Positions 45,002 to 54,216 are shown, numbered from the stretch's first letter. The stretch: DNA of 64,000 nt from 2-02-FULL-47-50 sp964479045 (GCA_964479045.1 CAYZJI010000001.1:186001-250000); one strand, 5' to 3'. The notes: a model not told the origin generated them from the sequence alone. Numbers and translations are program-made.

Positions 45002-45856
45002 ATGTTCAGGCTCTTGGCAGGTGTTCTGATTGCCGGAGGCGTGCTTGCATTGATGGCCGCTGCCTGGCGCGGTATCCAGAGCGGGTCCCTGCTGCAGAAT
45101 TCAGGCAAGGCCCAGGGCACGGTCATCGAGCTGGTTGAAGTCACCGGCCCCAATAACTCGATTGCCTTTGCGCCACGGGTTTCCTTTATCAGGCCGGATG
45201 GCAGCAGTGGACAGTTTGTCTCCGCATCAGCTGCAGCGCCGGCCAACTATACTGCGGGCCAGAATGTTACCGTGCGTTATTCCTTGCGTGATGACAGCAT
45301 CGCCGAGATCGACAACTGGAGCAGTCTCTGGGGCAAGATGGTTGTCTTTATTGTGCTTGGGATCGTGTTATGTGCGATAGGCGGCATCACCTATTGGCTG
45401 GAAAGTGCCGGACCAAATGCCCTGCAGAATCTTGATCCCTTCAAAATCACCGGCGCGGTATTCATCATCGTCGGACCCTTGATGTTGCTCGCCGCGGCCA
45501 TTCAGGTTTCCCTCACATTGAAATTTATCGCCGGGTCACAAACGGCGTGGGGTGTGGTTGAGCGCATGGAAATTATCTATGCAGGCGGCGCATCTTCCTC
45601 ATTCAGTTATTATCCCGTCGTGAGCTTTCAGGCAGAAGGCCGTCCCGTGCGTTTCGTGTCGCAAACAGGCGCTTACCCGCCCGCTTATCAGGAGGGACAG
45701 CAGGTGCACATTCGCTATGTATCAGGGTTTCCGGAACGTGCCCGCATCAATACCTTTGTGGAAATCTGGATTGGTGCACTGGTGAGTGGCGGCATGGGGA
45801 TTATATTTACGGCACTGGGCCGGCTGTTGACCGGCTTGTTGGCAAGCGCAAGTTGA
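45002..45856 (+). CDS. DUF3592 membrane protein with tandem domains
   Basis: 284 residues from the ATG at 45002; a GTG one codon earlier and an ATG at 44927 are alternatives. Four membrane helices arranged as two similar halves. Each half ends with a soluble DUF3592-like domain (GTVIELVEV..APRVSFIRPDG and WGVVERMEI..YYPVVSFQAEG). Extracytoplasmic function unknown. Possibly coupled with the next gene. Confidence 0.75.
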   Translation: MFRLLAGVLIAGGVLALMAAAWRGIQSGSLLQNSGKAQGTVIELVEVTGPNNSIAFAPRVSFIRPDGSSGQFVSASAAAPANYTAGQNVTVRYSLRDDSIAEIDNWSSLWGKMVVFIVLGIVLCAIGGITYWLESAGPNALQNLDPFKITGAVFIIVGPLMLLAAAIQVSLTLKFIAGSQTAWGVVERMEIIYAGGASSSFSYYPVVSFQAEGRPVRFVSQTGAYPPAYQEGQQVHIRYVSGFPERARINTFVEIWIGALVSGGMGIIFTALGRLLTGLLASAS

Positions 45857-45858
45857 GT

Positions 45859-46512
45859 ATGACCACGTGGCAACGGCTGTTGGCCCTGATCGGTTTTCAT
45901 TCCATTGCGCCGGCGGTTGTGGCGGCACAACCACCGCTGGAATACCAGCTCTGGCATGCCGGGCATGTGATCGTGGTTCTGCAACACGGTAACGCGCAAC
46001 ATAGACATTATCAGATAGAACGCGTCCTGAAAGGTGACATGCACAGGATTGTATTGCGCGATGGGTCAGTGCTGGATGTGGATGACAGCCTGTGGAAGCT
46101 GCTTGGGCAGGTGCCTGTGCCCGGAAACACAGCCGTGATGTTTTTAACTGCCAGAGAAATCATGCCACCGGGTCACGACGTCACCGGCCTCTATCCGCTG
46201 GATCAACAAAATACATTCACCTATGCCGCAGAGGATACTTCCGTGCGCAAAACGCTGAACGTTTTACAATTGGAAGAACTGTTGGCCCGGCCACCCTTCA
46301 ATACGCGCGCTTGTGTCAAATCAGAGCGAGTGGCTGATTATCTGCTGTGTACCGGGGAAACCGGTCAAGGACGTCTTTACCATCATGGCATGGAAGTGAG
46401 CGGAACAGAGGATGGACAGATCATCACTGCCAATCCGCCAGACACGACGCCGTTATTTATTTATCGCAAACCGGCGGAGACGGGCGGGTGGCAACGTGTA
46501 AAAAACTTCTGA
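45859..46512 (+). CDS. hypothetical exported protein
   Basis: 217 residues from the ATG at 45859; a TTG at 45853 overlaps the previous stop. The start resembles a signal peptide (LLALIGFHSIAPAVVAA). No family is recognised. Two Cys at RACVKSERVADYLLC may form a disulfide. Sits directly after the DUF3592 gene and may share its transcript. Confidence 0.6.
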   Translation: MTTWQRLLALIGFHSIAPAVVAAQPPLEYQLWHAGHVIVVLQHGNAQHRHYQIERVLKGDMHRIVLRDGSVLDVDDSLWKLLGQVPVPGNTAVMFLTAREIMPPGHDVTGLYPLDQQNTFTYAAEDTSVRKTLNVLQLEELLARPPFNTRACVKSERVADYLLCTGETGQGRLYHHGMEVSGTEDGQIITANPPDTTPLFIYRKPAETGGWQRVKNF

Positions 46513-46553
46513 CGGGCGTATCAATAATCCGGGAGAAAACCGGGAATCCATGA

Positions 46554-46796
46554 CTAATCTGCATTTAACCAGCCGCGCATAAAATTTTTCAGCGCAACAC
46601 CCTTCAACTCATCCACCTGTTTTATGAAGTCTGCATCCACCACGGCATAACCACCCGGCCCGCCTGTGCTGACTGCCCAGAGATGTACCAGATTCGCGCC
46701 GCAGGACAAGCAGTGGCCCAGCGTGAACTCTGCACCATCGGCATGACCGAGATCGGAAATGCGTTCCCATTTCAGGTTGTTGCAACATTTATGCAT
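46554..46796 (-). CDS. small Cys-rich hypothetical protein
   Basis: 80 residues with MHKCC at the start and HCLSCGANLVHLW in the middle, a zinc-ribbon-like pair of Cys pairs. No signal peptide. Starts 1 bp after the preceding SIMPL-like gene, so probably co-transcribed with it. Function unknown. Confidence 0.6.
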   Translation of the reverse strand: MHKCCNNLKWERISDLGHADGAEFTLGHCLSCGANLVHLWAVSTGGPGGYAVVDADFIKQVDELKGVALKNFMRGWLNAD

Positions 46797-46797
46797 A

Positions 46798-47265
46798 TCA
46801 TGGACATGCGCGGTACATATTCACATTCAGCCCGCTGACATACCCGTTTTTATCCAGCAGCACCATAAGATCGGTTGCTTTCCCGGAAGGCTGCACATTA
46901 AAGCTTATGTTGCCGTTGAGCTGGTATACATTGTTTCCCGCTGTTTCGCCCGCGGCGCAATTGTAACCGCCGGAACTGTTCGCGTAGATGTTGTAATTCA
47001 TTGACTGCATTTCGAACTGATCAACACCGGCCTGTTTCGCAAGCGCTTCAATGCTCTTCAACCTGCTCTCCATCTGGGATTTGATCTTTGAGAGATCAGT
47101 TTCCTGTGAATTAAAACTGACATTGATCTGGGAGTTTTCCGTCATTGGACATGATGCGGTCTGGGGGTTGAGATTGAGTCTGCTGTCAGCGACAACCTCT
47201 TCTGCAAAGACAGGAAAGAGACTGGAACAAAACATTACAGGAATCAGCAGAAATCCGGTTTTCAT
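46798..47265 (-). CDS. SIMPL-like (DUF541) exported protein
   Basis: 155 residues: signal peptide (LLIPVMFCSSLFPVFA), then a domain with NVSFNSQETDLSKIKSQ and YQLNGNISFNVQPSGKATDL, which fit the SIMPL/DUF541 family. Shorter than most members. Function unknown; some relatives affect oxidative stress. Confidence 0.65.
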   Translation of the reverse strand: MKTGFLLIPVMFCSSLFPVFAEEVVADSRLNLNPQTASCPMTENSQINVSFNSQETDLSKIKSQMESRLKSIEALAKQAGVDQFEMQSMNYNIYANSSGGYNCAAGETAGNNVYQLNGNISFNVQPSGKATDLMVLLDKNGYVSGLNVNMYRACP

Positions 47266-47353
47266 AAGTGCCTCCTCGAAATCGCGGATTGGGAATAATG
47301 GTGGTCCGTGTGCACGTCACATTATCGTAAATCGGGCGGTTTTACATGAACCA

Positions 47354-47383
47354 TTTCACACTTTGTGGTGCTTGTTTGTGAAA
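47354..47383. promoter_or_regulatory. inverted repeat in divergent promoter region
   Basis: TTTCACA (47354-47360) and TGTGAAA (47377-47383) with a 16 bp spacer, between the divergent SIMPL-like and lipoprotein genes. Could be an operator; arms are short, so chance is possible. Confidence 0.3.
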
Positions 47384-47451
47384 CGACGCACAGCCGGAAA
47401 CCGGGTTTTGATTAAGATTTCAGTTATCGTCAGCAAGACGGAGGAAATGCC

Positions 47452-47934
47452 ATGTATAAATATTTAATCCCTTTTATCGGTATATCCATAATCTTGTCAG
47501 GCTGTGGTACTACACCCGAAGAACGTGGCCTGAGCGGCGCCGGTGTGGGCGCCGGTGCCGGCGCCATTGTTGGTGCAGTCACGGGGCTGTCTGTCGTTGA
47601 AGGCGCGGTGTTGGGCGCAGTGGCTGGCGGTCTGACCGGTGCATTGACTAAAGAGGAAGATGTAAACCTCGGTCAGCCGGCCTGGAAACAGGGCAGCTCA
47701 TCGTCTTCCGGCAGCCAGCCGGTGGCGAGGGCCGCACCGGCGTCCGGCAGCAAGCAGACTGTGATGGCCATCCAGCAGGGCCTGAAGGAACGTGGCTATG
47801 ATCCGGGCACTGTTGATGGTATCAATGGTGCGCGCACCCGGCAGGCCATACGCAATTACCAGCGCGATCATGGTTTGCTGGTCGACGGTCAGGCTACACC
47901 AGCATTGCTGGACCACATCAACGGGCGCAGTTAG
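47452..47934 (+). CDS. lipoprotein with glycine zipper and peptidoglycan-binding domain
   Basis: 160 residues. Lipobox ILSGCG places Cys19 as the lipidated residue. Residues about 30-65 are a glycine zipper (GVGAGAGAIVGAVTG..). A Ser-rich linker leads to a peptidoglycan-binding domain 1 (IQQGLKERGYDPGTVDGINGARTRQAIRNYQ). Probably ties the outer membrane to the cell wall. Confidence 0.88.
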   Translation: MYKYLIPFIGISIILSGCGTTPEERGLSGAGVGAGAGAIVGAVTGLSVVEGAVLGAVAGGLTGALTKEEDVNLGQPAWKQGSSSSSGSQPVARAAPASGSKQTVMAIQQGLKERGYDPGTVDGINGARTRQAIRNYQRDHGLLVDGQATPALLDHINGRS

Positions 47935-47950
47935 CCTGCCTGCAGTAGTA

Positions 47951-47980
47951 AAAAGGCCTGTCATCTGACAGGCCTTTTTT
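47951..47980. terminator. bidirectional terminator
   Basis: AAAAGGCCTGTCA (47951-47963), TC, TGACAGGCCTTTT (47966-47978), followed by T on the plus strand and, read the other way, by T as well. Serves the lipoprotein gene and the convergent glutaminase gene. Confidence 0.88.
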
Positions 47981-48002
47981 ATTTTCAGGAGCGGGCCGCT
48001 TC

Positions 48003-49853
48003 CTATTGATAGGCCCGGATTTGCTGGTTTGCTTTTCTTAACTTGTTGGAAAGATCAATTGCAATATTGGTCAGGAGTTTGTCCTTTATCTGCGGCTGGT
48101 TGCTCAGGATTTCCTGGTCGAACAAATCAAAGGTAAGTTCATAACATTCCAGATCGCTTTCAGCGATCACGGAGGCGGAACGCACCTGCCGGTCCAGCAG
48201 TGACATTTCCCCGAACGACATGCAGGCTGACAATGTGGCGATGCGCTTGAGATGGTTGTTTTTGGTGCTTTTGGTTTTGATACTGGCCTCACCCGTGGTT
48301 ATAAAATAAATGGCATTTGATTCATCACCTTCACGGATGATCACATCATTTTTGGAGTAAGTGCGTTTTTTCATGATGGACTCAAGATAAACAAGTTCGC
48401 CTTCAGAAAAATTCTGCAGCAAAACCTGACTGGAAAGCGGCACGCGGTGATGGACGTCTTTTGATTTTAAAAACCGGAGCAGCAGTGTGTTTTCACACCA
48501 TTCAATCGCATGATCATTGTCGGGGAAACGGGTGATATGGTTATAAACATCATTATGAATAAACCCGCCCAACAGCTTGCTGAACTGGTAATCCGTATTG
48601 GTGAACAGGATGTATTTCCCGAGACTGCTCATGGTATTAATCAGGGTGGACACAAGACATCCGGCAGATTTTTTGGCCGAGGTTACGCGCTTGAAGTCAA
48701 AAATGACGAAGTCCGTTTTGTTCAACTCAACCAGCACGGTCTGCAAAACAAAGTCAGTTGCACTGAACACAAGGTCACCGGCCAGCTCGTAGACTTTTAT
48801 CCGGTGTCCATGAGATTTCAGAATATTGAGCTCATCAGTGGAGCGCATACGTTTGGAGTTGACGGTTGTGGCATCATAACGGGCGCGTATAACAGAGTTG
48901 CTGGCCTTGGAAGAATCAAACATATGCAGACCGAAATCCATGGAGATTTTCTTGCAGACTTCAATGCCGCGTGCGCTGTTGCCCTGGGCATCCAGCAACG
49001 GTGAGAACACGCCGATGCCAAACTGTCCGGGCAGCACCGCCATGATGCCGCCGCTCACACCGCTTTTTGCCGGCATGCCCACATCATAAATCCAGCCGCC
49101 GGCATAATCATACATGCCGCAGGTGCTCATGATGCTCAGCACTTTTTCAACGTGCCCGGACTTGAGTGCAACAATGCCGGTAATCGGATTGACACCGTTA
49201 TTGGCGAGCGTTGCGCCCATTACGGCCAGATCACGGCAATTCACCAGTATGGAGCACTGACGGAAATACAGATCCAGTGTTTCCTCGGTCCTGTTTTCTA
49301 TGATGTTGGAATTTCTCAGGAGATAAGAAATCGCGCGGTTGCGATTACCGGTGTCTGATTCGGATTTGTAAACCGCTTCATCCAGGGCCAAATCATGGCC
49401 CGCGAACCTGGCATAGGTTTTCAGTAATAAACTGAACCGCTCTTCAAGCGTGTCACCGGGCACCAGCCCTGCTGTGGCTATGGCACCGGCGTTGATCATG
49501 GGATTAAACGGCCGGCCAGTGTCCTTTTCCAGACTGATTTCATTGAAAGCTTCACCGGACGGCTCCACACCCACCTTGCCGAGGATCTGATCAACCCCGT
49601 GCGTGTCCAGCGTTAATGCATAGGTAAACGGTTTCGAAATAGACTGGATAGTAAAATGCTGGCGACTGTCACCAGCCAGATAAACATGGCCATCAACAGT
49701 GACGAGCGCAATACCGAACCACCCGGGATTTGCCTTTGCCAGTTCAGGGATGTATGTGGCCAACGATCCGTTTTTATAGTCCTTGAACTGTGTGAGTATT
49801 TCCTCAAGGTATACAAGTATGGGTGTACTGATCAGATCGTTGTTATTGTTCAT
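48003..49853 (-). CDS. glsA: glutaminase-STAS-cNMP fusion protein
   Basis: Hydrolyses glutamine to glutamate and ammonia. 616 residues in three parts. Glutaminase domain, about 1-320: SISKPFTYAL (SxxK nucleophile and base at Ser71/Lys74), MINAGAI, CGMYDYAG and MPAKSGVSGG. STAS domain, about 345-455. Cyclic-nucleotide-binding domain, about 475-595, with phosphate-cassette residues FGEMSLLDRQVRSASV. No signal peptide, so cytoplasmic. The same STAS-cNMP tail ends the SulP transporter at 51642. Whether nucleotide binds is not shown. Confidence 0.93.
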   Translation of the reverse strand: MNNNNDLISTPILVYLEEILTQFKDYKNGSLATYIPELAKANPGWFGIALVTVDGHVYLAGDSRQHFTIQSISKPFTYALTLDTHGVDQILGKVGVEPSGEAFNEISLEKDTGRPFNPMINAGAIATAGLVPGDTLEERFSLLLKTYARFAGHDLALDEAVYKSESDTGNRNRAISYLLRNSNIIENRTEETLDLYFRQCSILVNCRDLAVMGATLANNGVNPITGIVALKSGHVEKVLSIMSTCGMYDYAGGWIYDVGMPAKSGVSGGIMAVLPGQFGIGVFSPLLDAQGNSARGIEVCKKISMDFGLHMFDSSKASNSVIRARYDATTVNSKRMRSTDELNILKSHGHRIKVYELAGDLVFSATDFVLQTVLVELNKTDFVIFDFKRVTSAKKSAGCLVSTLINTMSSLGKYILFTNTDYQFSKLLGGFIHNDVYNHITRFPDNDHAIEWCENTLLLRFLKSKDVHHRVPLSSQVLLQNFSEGELVYLESIMKKRTYSKNDVIIREGDESNAIYFITTGEASIKTKSTKNNHLKRIATLSACMSFGEMSLLDRQVRSASVIAESDLECYELTFDLFDQEILSNQPQIKDKLLTNIAIDLSNKLRKANQQIRAYQ

Positions 49854-49998
49854 ACGTCACAACACTATCAAACATAAATAATGCGGCGCAATAACAATTT
49901 CAGAGATTAAATGAAGCGTGTCACTTTTTGGTGCAAGACACGCCTGTGCCGATGGAAGCCTCTGCCGATCAAATTAAGGGACGCCAATTACAGACGTA

Positions 49999-51453
49999 CT
50001 ACATGGCCCGTTTAATCCGATCACAGATTTCCTTAAGAACAGTAATACGCGCCACTTTTTTATCATTACCGGGCACCAATATCCAGGGCGCATGTACGGT
50101 GCTTGTCCTGCTAACCATTTCGTTGACTGCAAGTTTGTAATTGTCCCATTTTTCACGATTACGCCAGTCTTCTTCCGTGATCTTGTGTTGCTTCCATGTA
50201 ATTTCCTTGCGCTCGTTAAACCGGCGCAGCTGTTCTTCCTTGCTGATGTGCAACCAGAATTTGACAAGAATAATTCCGTGCAAAATCAGCTGCTCTTCAA
50301 AGTCATTGATCTCCTGATAGCTGCGCAGCCATTCTTCCGGATCCGCAAATCCTTCCACACGCTCGACCAGCACGCGTCCATACCACGAGCGATCATAAAT
50401 CGTCACATATCCATCAACGGGCAAATGACGCCAGAAACGCCAGAAATAATGATGTGCTTTTTCTTCATCCGTCGGCGCGGCAACCGAGATGACTTTGTAA
50501 AGTCGCGCATCCATGGAGGAAGTCACTCTTCTGATGGCGCTGCCCTTGCCCGCAGCATCCCAGCCTTCAAAAACAGCAACAACCGAACGTTGTTTGTTAT
50601 GTATGACCCAGCTCAATTCCCGCAGCTTCTCCTGATATTTATCCAGCTTTGTCCGGTATTCCTTGTCCGTGAGGGTTTGAGCAAGATTGACGTTGTCCAG
50701 TACTGTTTTAACAGGCTTTGATGTTGTTTTTGCTTTCCTGGGCGGTTCCATGCATTTTTGAAGGTTTTGCAGATGCCGCTCCATGGCGCTGATGATGACC
50801 TGTCCTGTAGTCAGATCGCGGAAGCGGCGGTGTGTTGCTTCAATGATATGCCAGGGGCTGGGGCCGGTGTCCGTCAAACGGATCGCGCGTTCAGAAACTT
50901 CTGCAAATTGATCGTATTTTTTTGAAAACTCTTTTTGTAAGGGCGAGTTAATCTTCTTTTTGCTTTTGACCCGTTCCAGCGATACTTTTTTGGAAATGTG
51001 AAACCAGAATTTGATGATGAGGGCCCCGTCATTAATCAACATTTGTTCCAGCTCTTCGATGTACTTCATTTCCTGATCGAGTTTTGATTTGCTGATGTTG
51101 CCCATCACGCGGTCGATCACCGGCTTGGTATACCAGGAGCCGAACATCACACTGGTGGTGCCCCGCGCCGGCAGCGTACGCCAGTAACGCCAGTGTCTCG
51201 GCCGCATTTTTTCCTCGTCCGATTCGCGCCAGAACGCGTAATTCCGGATCCAGCGCGTGTCCAGCCACTCATTTAATTTGTTGACCACCTCGCTTTTGCC
51301 CGCGCCCTCCACGCCGGAGATGATAATAATCACAGGCACATCATTCTTTTTTATTTCATGCTGGAGATTTAACAGCCTCGTCCTGAGCGCGGGCAAGGCT
51401 GAGTTATATTCTTCCTTTGAAACATTCTGATCCAGTTCTATGGCTTCGAACAT
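49999..51453 (-). CDS. pap: polyphosphate kinase 2 family, probable polyphosphate:AMP phosphotransferase
   Basis: Uses polyphosphate to phosphorylate a nucleotide, probably AMP to ADP. 484 residues with two tandem PPK2 domains, each with its own P-loop: ISGVEGAGKSEVV near residue 45 and FEGWDAAGKGSAIRR near residue 300. Two domains are typical of the AMP-directed class. A candidate FNR-activated promoter lies upstream. The glutaminase gene follows on the same strand after 145 bp. Confidence 0.9.
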   Translation of the reverse strand: MFEAIELDQNVSKEEYNSALPALRTRLLNLQHEIKKNDVPVIIIISGVEGAGKSEVVNKLNEWLDTRWIRNYAFWRESDEEKMRPRHWRYWRTLPARGTTSVMFGSWYTKPVIDRVMGNISKSKLDQEMKYIEELEQMLINDGALIIKFWFHISKKVSLERVKSKKKINSPLQKEFSKKYDQFAEVSERAIRLTDTGPSPWHIIEATHRRFRDLTTGQVIISAMERHLQNLQKCMEPPRKAKTTSKPVKTVLDNVNLAQTLTDKEYRTKLDKYQEKLRELSWVIHNKQRSVVAVFEGWDAAGKGSAIRRVTSSMDARLYKVISVAAPTDEEKAHHYFWRFWRHLPVDGYVTIYDRSWYGRVLVERVEGFADPEEWLRSYQEINDFEEQLILHGIILVKFWLHISKEEQLRRFNERKEITWKQHKITEEDWRNREKWDNYKLAVNEMVSRTSTVHAPWILVPGNDKKVARITVLKEICDRIKRAM

Positions 51454-51482
51454 GGCAACCTCTGGTATTATATTTTTCGATC

Positions 51483-51488
51483 ACTATA
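51483..51488 (-). promoter_or_regulatory. candidate pap promoter -10
   Basis: TATAGT on the minus strand (5/6 match to TATAAT). It predicts an RNA start near 51476, putting the centre of the FNR-type box at about -40.5, the class II activator position. Confidence 0.5.
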
Positions 51489-51509
51489 GACAATAAAGTT
51501 ATAGGATTA

Positions 51510-51523
51510 TTGATATATATCAA
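51510..51523. promoter_or_regulatory. FNR/ANR-type box
   Basis: TTGATATATATCAA matches TTGAT-N4-ATCAA perfectly and is fully palindromic. It lies between divergent pap and sulP, 57 bp upstream of pap and 119 bp upstream of sulP. The centre, all A/T, could also arise by chance in AT-rich DNA. Confidence 0.6.
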
Positions 51524-51564
51524 GTTGCCAGCCAATTAGGGGATTCCCGGATCCCGGTTTGATT

Positions 51565-51570
51565 TATATT
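51565..51570 (+). promoter_or_regulatory. candidate sulP promoter -10
   Basis: TATATT (5/6 match). A start near 51577 would place the FNR-type box centre at about -60.5, a class I activator position. No good -35 is seen, as expected for an activator-dependent promoter. Confidence 0.35.
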
Positions 51571-51641
51571 AATACCCTCTGGAATCCGACGAACAAATGA
51601 CAGCTGATGCATGATACCTGATGCCGCTTTATTGAAGGTCT

Positions 51642-53849
51642 ATGGCCAATATTGAGCATACCGGCAGATCGGTACACGCCGGAGATTTCTGGGGAGGGCT
51701 GGCAGCCATGCTGGTGGCGCTGCCCTCATCCATCGCTTTCGGAGTATTGATTTATACCTCGATAGCCCCGGAATATGCAGGGCAAGGCGCATTCGCCGGG
51801 ATTATTGGTGCCGCTGCCCTGGGCATAGTTGCGCCGCTGGTGAGTCGCAATGGAGGGTTTATAACAGCCCCCTGTGCGCCTGCAGCCGCCGTGATGTCCG
51901 GGCTTGCCATGCAGCTGGTGGCCACCGGTGAATACAGTTCCGGGCAGGTCATTTCATTGCTGGCATTGACGGCATTGCTGGCGGCCCTCCTGCAGACCCT
52001 CTATGGCATGTTACGGGCCGGACGCCTCATCAAGTACATTCCTTATCAGGTGGTGAGCGGATACCTGTCCGGCGTGGCTGTCATTATCGCTGTGGGACAG
52101 TTGCCCAAGCTGCTGGGCATACCCAGGGACATGTCACTTATTCATGGACTGGCTTCACCCGGGGCATGGAACTGGACCGGCATCACGGTGGGAGCGATCA
52201 CCATTCTGGTGATGATCATCGCACCGGGCATCACCCGGAAAGTCCCCGGCGCCATCCTCGGTCTTCTGGCGGGTATCGCAACCTATTTTGCCGTGGCGTT
52301 TTTTAATCAGGATCTGCTGCAACTGGAAAATAACCTGCTGGTGATCGGTTCGATCAAGGCGTCCGGTTCATTACTTGATGCCATCCATACGAGGGCCGGA
52401 ACGCTTCTTGAAATTGAAGCTGCCGATATCGCTGCGGTTTTCGTCACCGCAGTGACATTGTCCATACTGCTTTCCATCGATACATTGAAAACCGGTGTTG
52501 TGCTGGATGCGCTCATGCGCAGACGTCATAACTCCAATCGTGAATTGGTTGGTCAAGGTGCGGCCAATGCCGCGGCATTTCTGCTCGGCGGCATGCCCGG
52601 CGCCGGAACCATGGGCGCAACATTGATGAATTTTACCAGTGGCGGACGCACGCCATGGTCGGGGGTCAGTGAAGGACTGTTCGTAATCCTGACGTTTGTC
52701 CTTCTCGGTAATCTGATCGCCTGGGTGCCTATCGCGGCCCTGGCCGGACTGCTGCTCGTGGTGGCGTGGCGCATGTTTGACCGGACCATGTTCAAACTGG
52801 TAACACGATCTTCCACGCGGGTGGATTTCGGCGTCATAGCCACTGTGGTGATCGTGGCCCAGGCAGGATTGATTGCTGCGTCCATCGTGGGTATTTGTCT
52901 TGCGATCCTGCTGTTTATCCGTGATCAAATCCGCACGTCAGTGATAGACAGCAAGACTGATCTGAAATGTATGCGATCCAAACGCCGGCGGCTGGCGGCG
53001 GAAAATGAATTGCTCGATCAATATGGCGATCAGGCGCTCGTCGTGCAGTTACAGGGCAACCTGTTCTTCGGGACCGCCGATCAGATGTTCACCGAGCTGG
53101 AAAAAGACCTGTCGACCCGGCGTTACCTGCTGATTGATCTGCGCCGGGTCCAGTCGATGGACTTTACCGCTGCCCATCTGTTTGAACAAATGAAAGAACG
53201 TTTGCTGGAGCGCAATGGTGAATTGCTTTTCAGCGGGATGCCGTCCAGTCTGGCAGACCGTCAGGACATCCAGCATTACATGGCGGAACTGGGCCTGTCG
53301 CACAGTGCCGGGATACGCATCTTCGAAACGCGTGACAGTGCCATCGAATGGATGGAGAAACGGATTCTTGCCAACACAGAGTGGACGCCGGCAGAGGAAG
53401 GGCCGCCGCTGGCATTGGGTGAAATTGAAATATTCAATCAACTGGACGAGGAGTCTGTCAGCAAGCTCTCGTCCGTGACGGAAACACTTTCAGTGCCCGC
53501 GGGTGGCCGTATATTTGTCCAGGGAGAAAGCAGCAACCAGATATACCTGGTCCGGCGCGGCCGGGTGCATGCGTTGCTGCAACTCAACGGGGGAAAGCGG
53601 CACCATCTGGCAACTTTCTGCCGGGGGGATTTTTTCGGAGAAATGTCGTTTCTGGATCAGCGTCCCCGCTCTGCCGATGCAGAGGCAGCTACAGCAACGG
53701 AGCTCTACGTGATATCGCGGGACCGGTTTGATGCGCTGTTAAAAACGGACCCGGCACTGGGCGGGAGAATTTTTGAAAAACTTTCAGTGGCCCTGTCCAT
53801 ACGTCTGCGACTTGCAGACACCGAACTTCGGGCCCTGGAAGATCGTTGA
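51642..53849 (+). CDS. SulP-family anion transporter with STAS and cNMP domains
   Basis: 735 residues. SulP membrane domain, about 1-440, with TAPCAPAAAVMSG and GGMPGAGTMGATLMNFTSGGRTP. STAS domain, about 455-560. Cyclic-nucleotide-binding domain, about 600-720, with FGEMSFLDQRPRSAD. SulP proteins move sulfate, bicarbonate or dicarboxylates; the substrate here cannot be told. The STAS-cNMP tail parallels that of the glutaminase fusion. Confidence 0.92.
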   Translation: MANIEHTGRSVHAGDFWGGLAAMLVALPSSIAFGVLIYTSIAPEYAGQGAFAGIIGAAALGIVAPLVSRNGGFITAPCAPAAAVMSGLAMQLVATGEYSSGQVISLLALTALLAALLQTLYGMLRAGRLIKYIPYQVVSGYLSGVAVIIAVGQLPKLLGIPRDMSLIHGLASPGAWNWTGITVGAITILVMIIAPGITRKVPGAILGLLAGIATYFAVAFFNQDLLQLENNLLVIGSIKASGSLLDAIHTRAGTLLEIEAADIAAVFVTAVTLSILLSIDTLKTGVVLDALMRRRHNSNRELVGQGAANAAAFLLGGMPGAGTMGATLMNFTSGGRTPWSGVSEGLFVILTFVLLGNLIAWVPIAALAGLLLVVAWRMFDRTMFKLVTRSSTRVDFGVIATVVIVAQAGLIAASIVGICLAILLFIRDQIRTSVIDSKTDLKCMRSKRRRLAAENELLDQYGDQALVVQLQGNLFFGTADQMFTELEKDLSTRRYLLIDLRRVQSMDFTAAHLFEQMKERLLERNGELLFSGMPSSLADRQDIQHYMAELGLSHSAGIRIFETRDSAIEWMEKRILANTEWTPAEEGPPLALGEIEIFNQLDEESVSKLSSVTETLSVPAGGRIFVQGESSNQIYLVRRGRVHALLQLNGGKRHHLATFCRGDFFGEMSFLDQRPRSADAEAATATELYVISRDRFDALLKTDPALGGRIFEKLSVALSIRLRLADTELRALEDR

Positions 53850-53888
53850 TGATCTTCCCCGGTTCGTAATCAGCAGCAACCAGCGACT

Positions 53889-54197
53889 TCAGTTTCTTTT
53901 CTGGTTGATGAAGTTTTCATCCACTTCGTGCAATCCGGTGATGCTGATATAAAGCCGGATCGGTTTTTTTGCCTTGCTGAGCGTTTCGATCACATGGTAT
54001 TTGTAGAATTCGTTCAATATCTCCACGGGTTCTTCTTCTTCGAAGAACTTGTGGTGGATGTAAATATAAAATGTCGGGCCACCACCACCTTCAATGATGA
54101 ATTGATGCAAATTATCGGCATAAACGTAACGGACAGACCTGCCTTTTAATCCATTCTTCAATTCATTGATGATGGTATTGATTTCACGCTCTTCCAT
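53889..54197 (-). CDS. small hypothetical protein
   Basis: 102 residues from the ATG at 54197 (AGGGG ribosome site about 9 bp upstream); the frame is open to 54353 but that overlaps the next gene. Strongly polar and acidic (FFEEEEPVEIL), with no signal peptide or recognised family. Follows the DUF6159-like gene by 19 bp and may share its transcript. Confidence 0.6.
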   Translation of the reverse strand: MEEREINTIINELKNGLKGRSVRYVYADNLHQFIIEGGGGPTFYIYIHHKFFEEEEPVEILNEFYKYHVIETLSKAKKPIRLYISITGLHEVDENFINQKRN

Positions 54198-54216
54198 AAT
54201 CTGTCCCCTGCTGTTG

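Noticed and set aside
49916..49943. GCGTGTC/GACACGC inverted repeat between pap and the glutaminase gene
   Set aside because: Arms of 7 bp with a 14-base loop and no solid T run; too weak to call a terminator.
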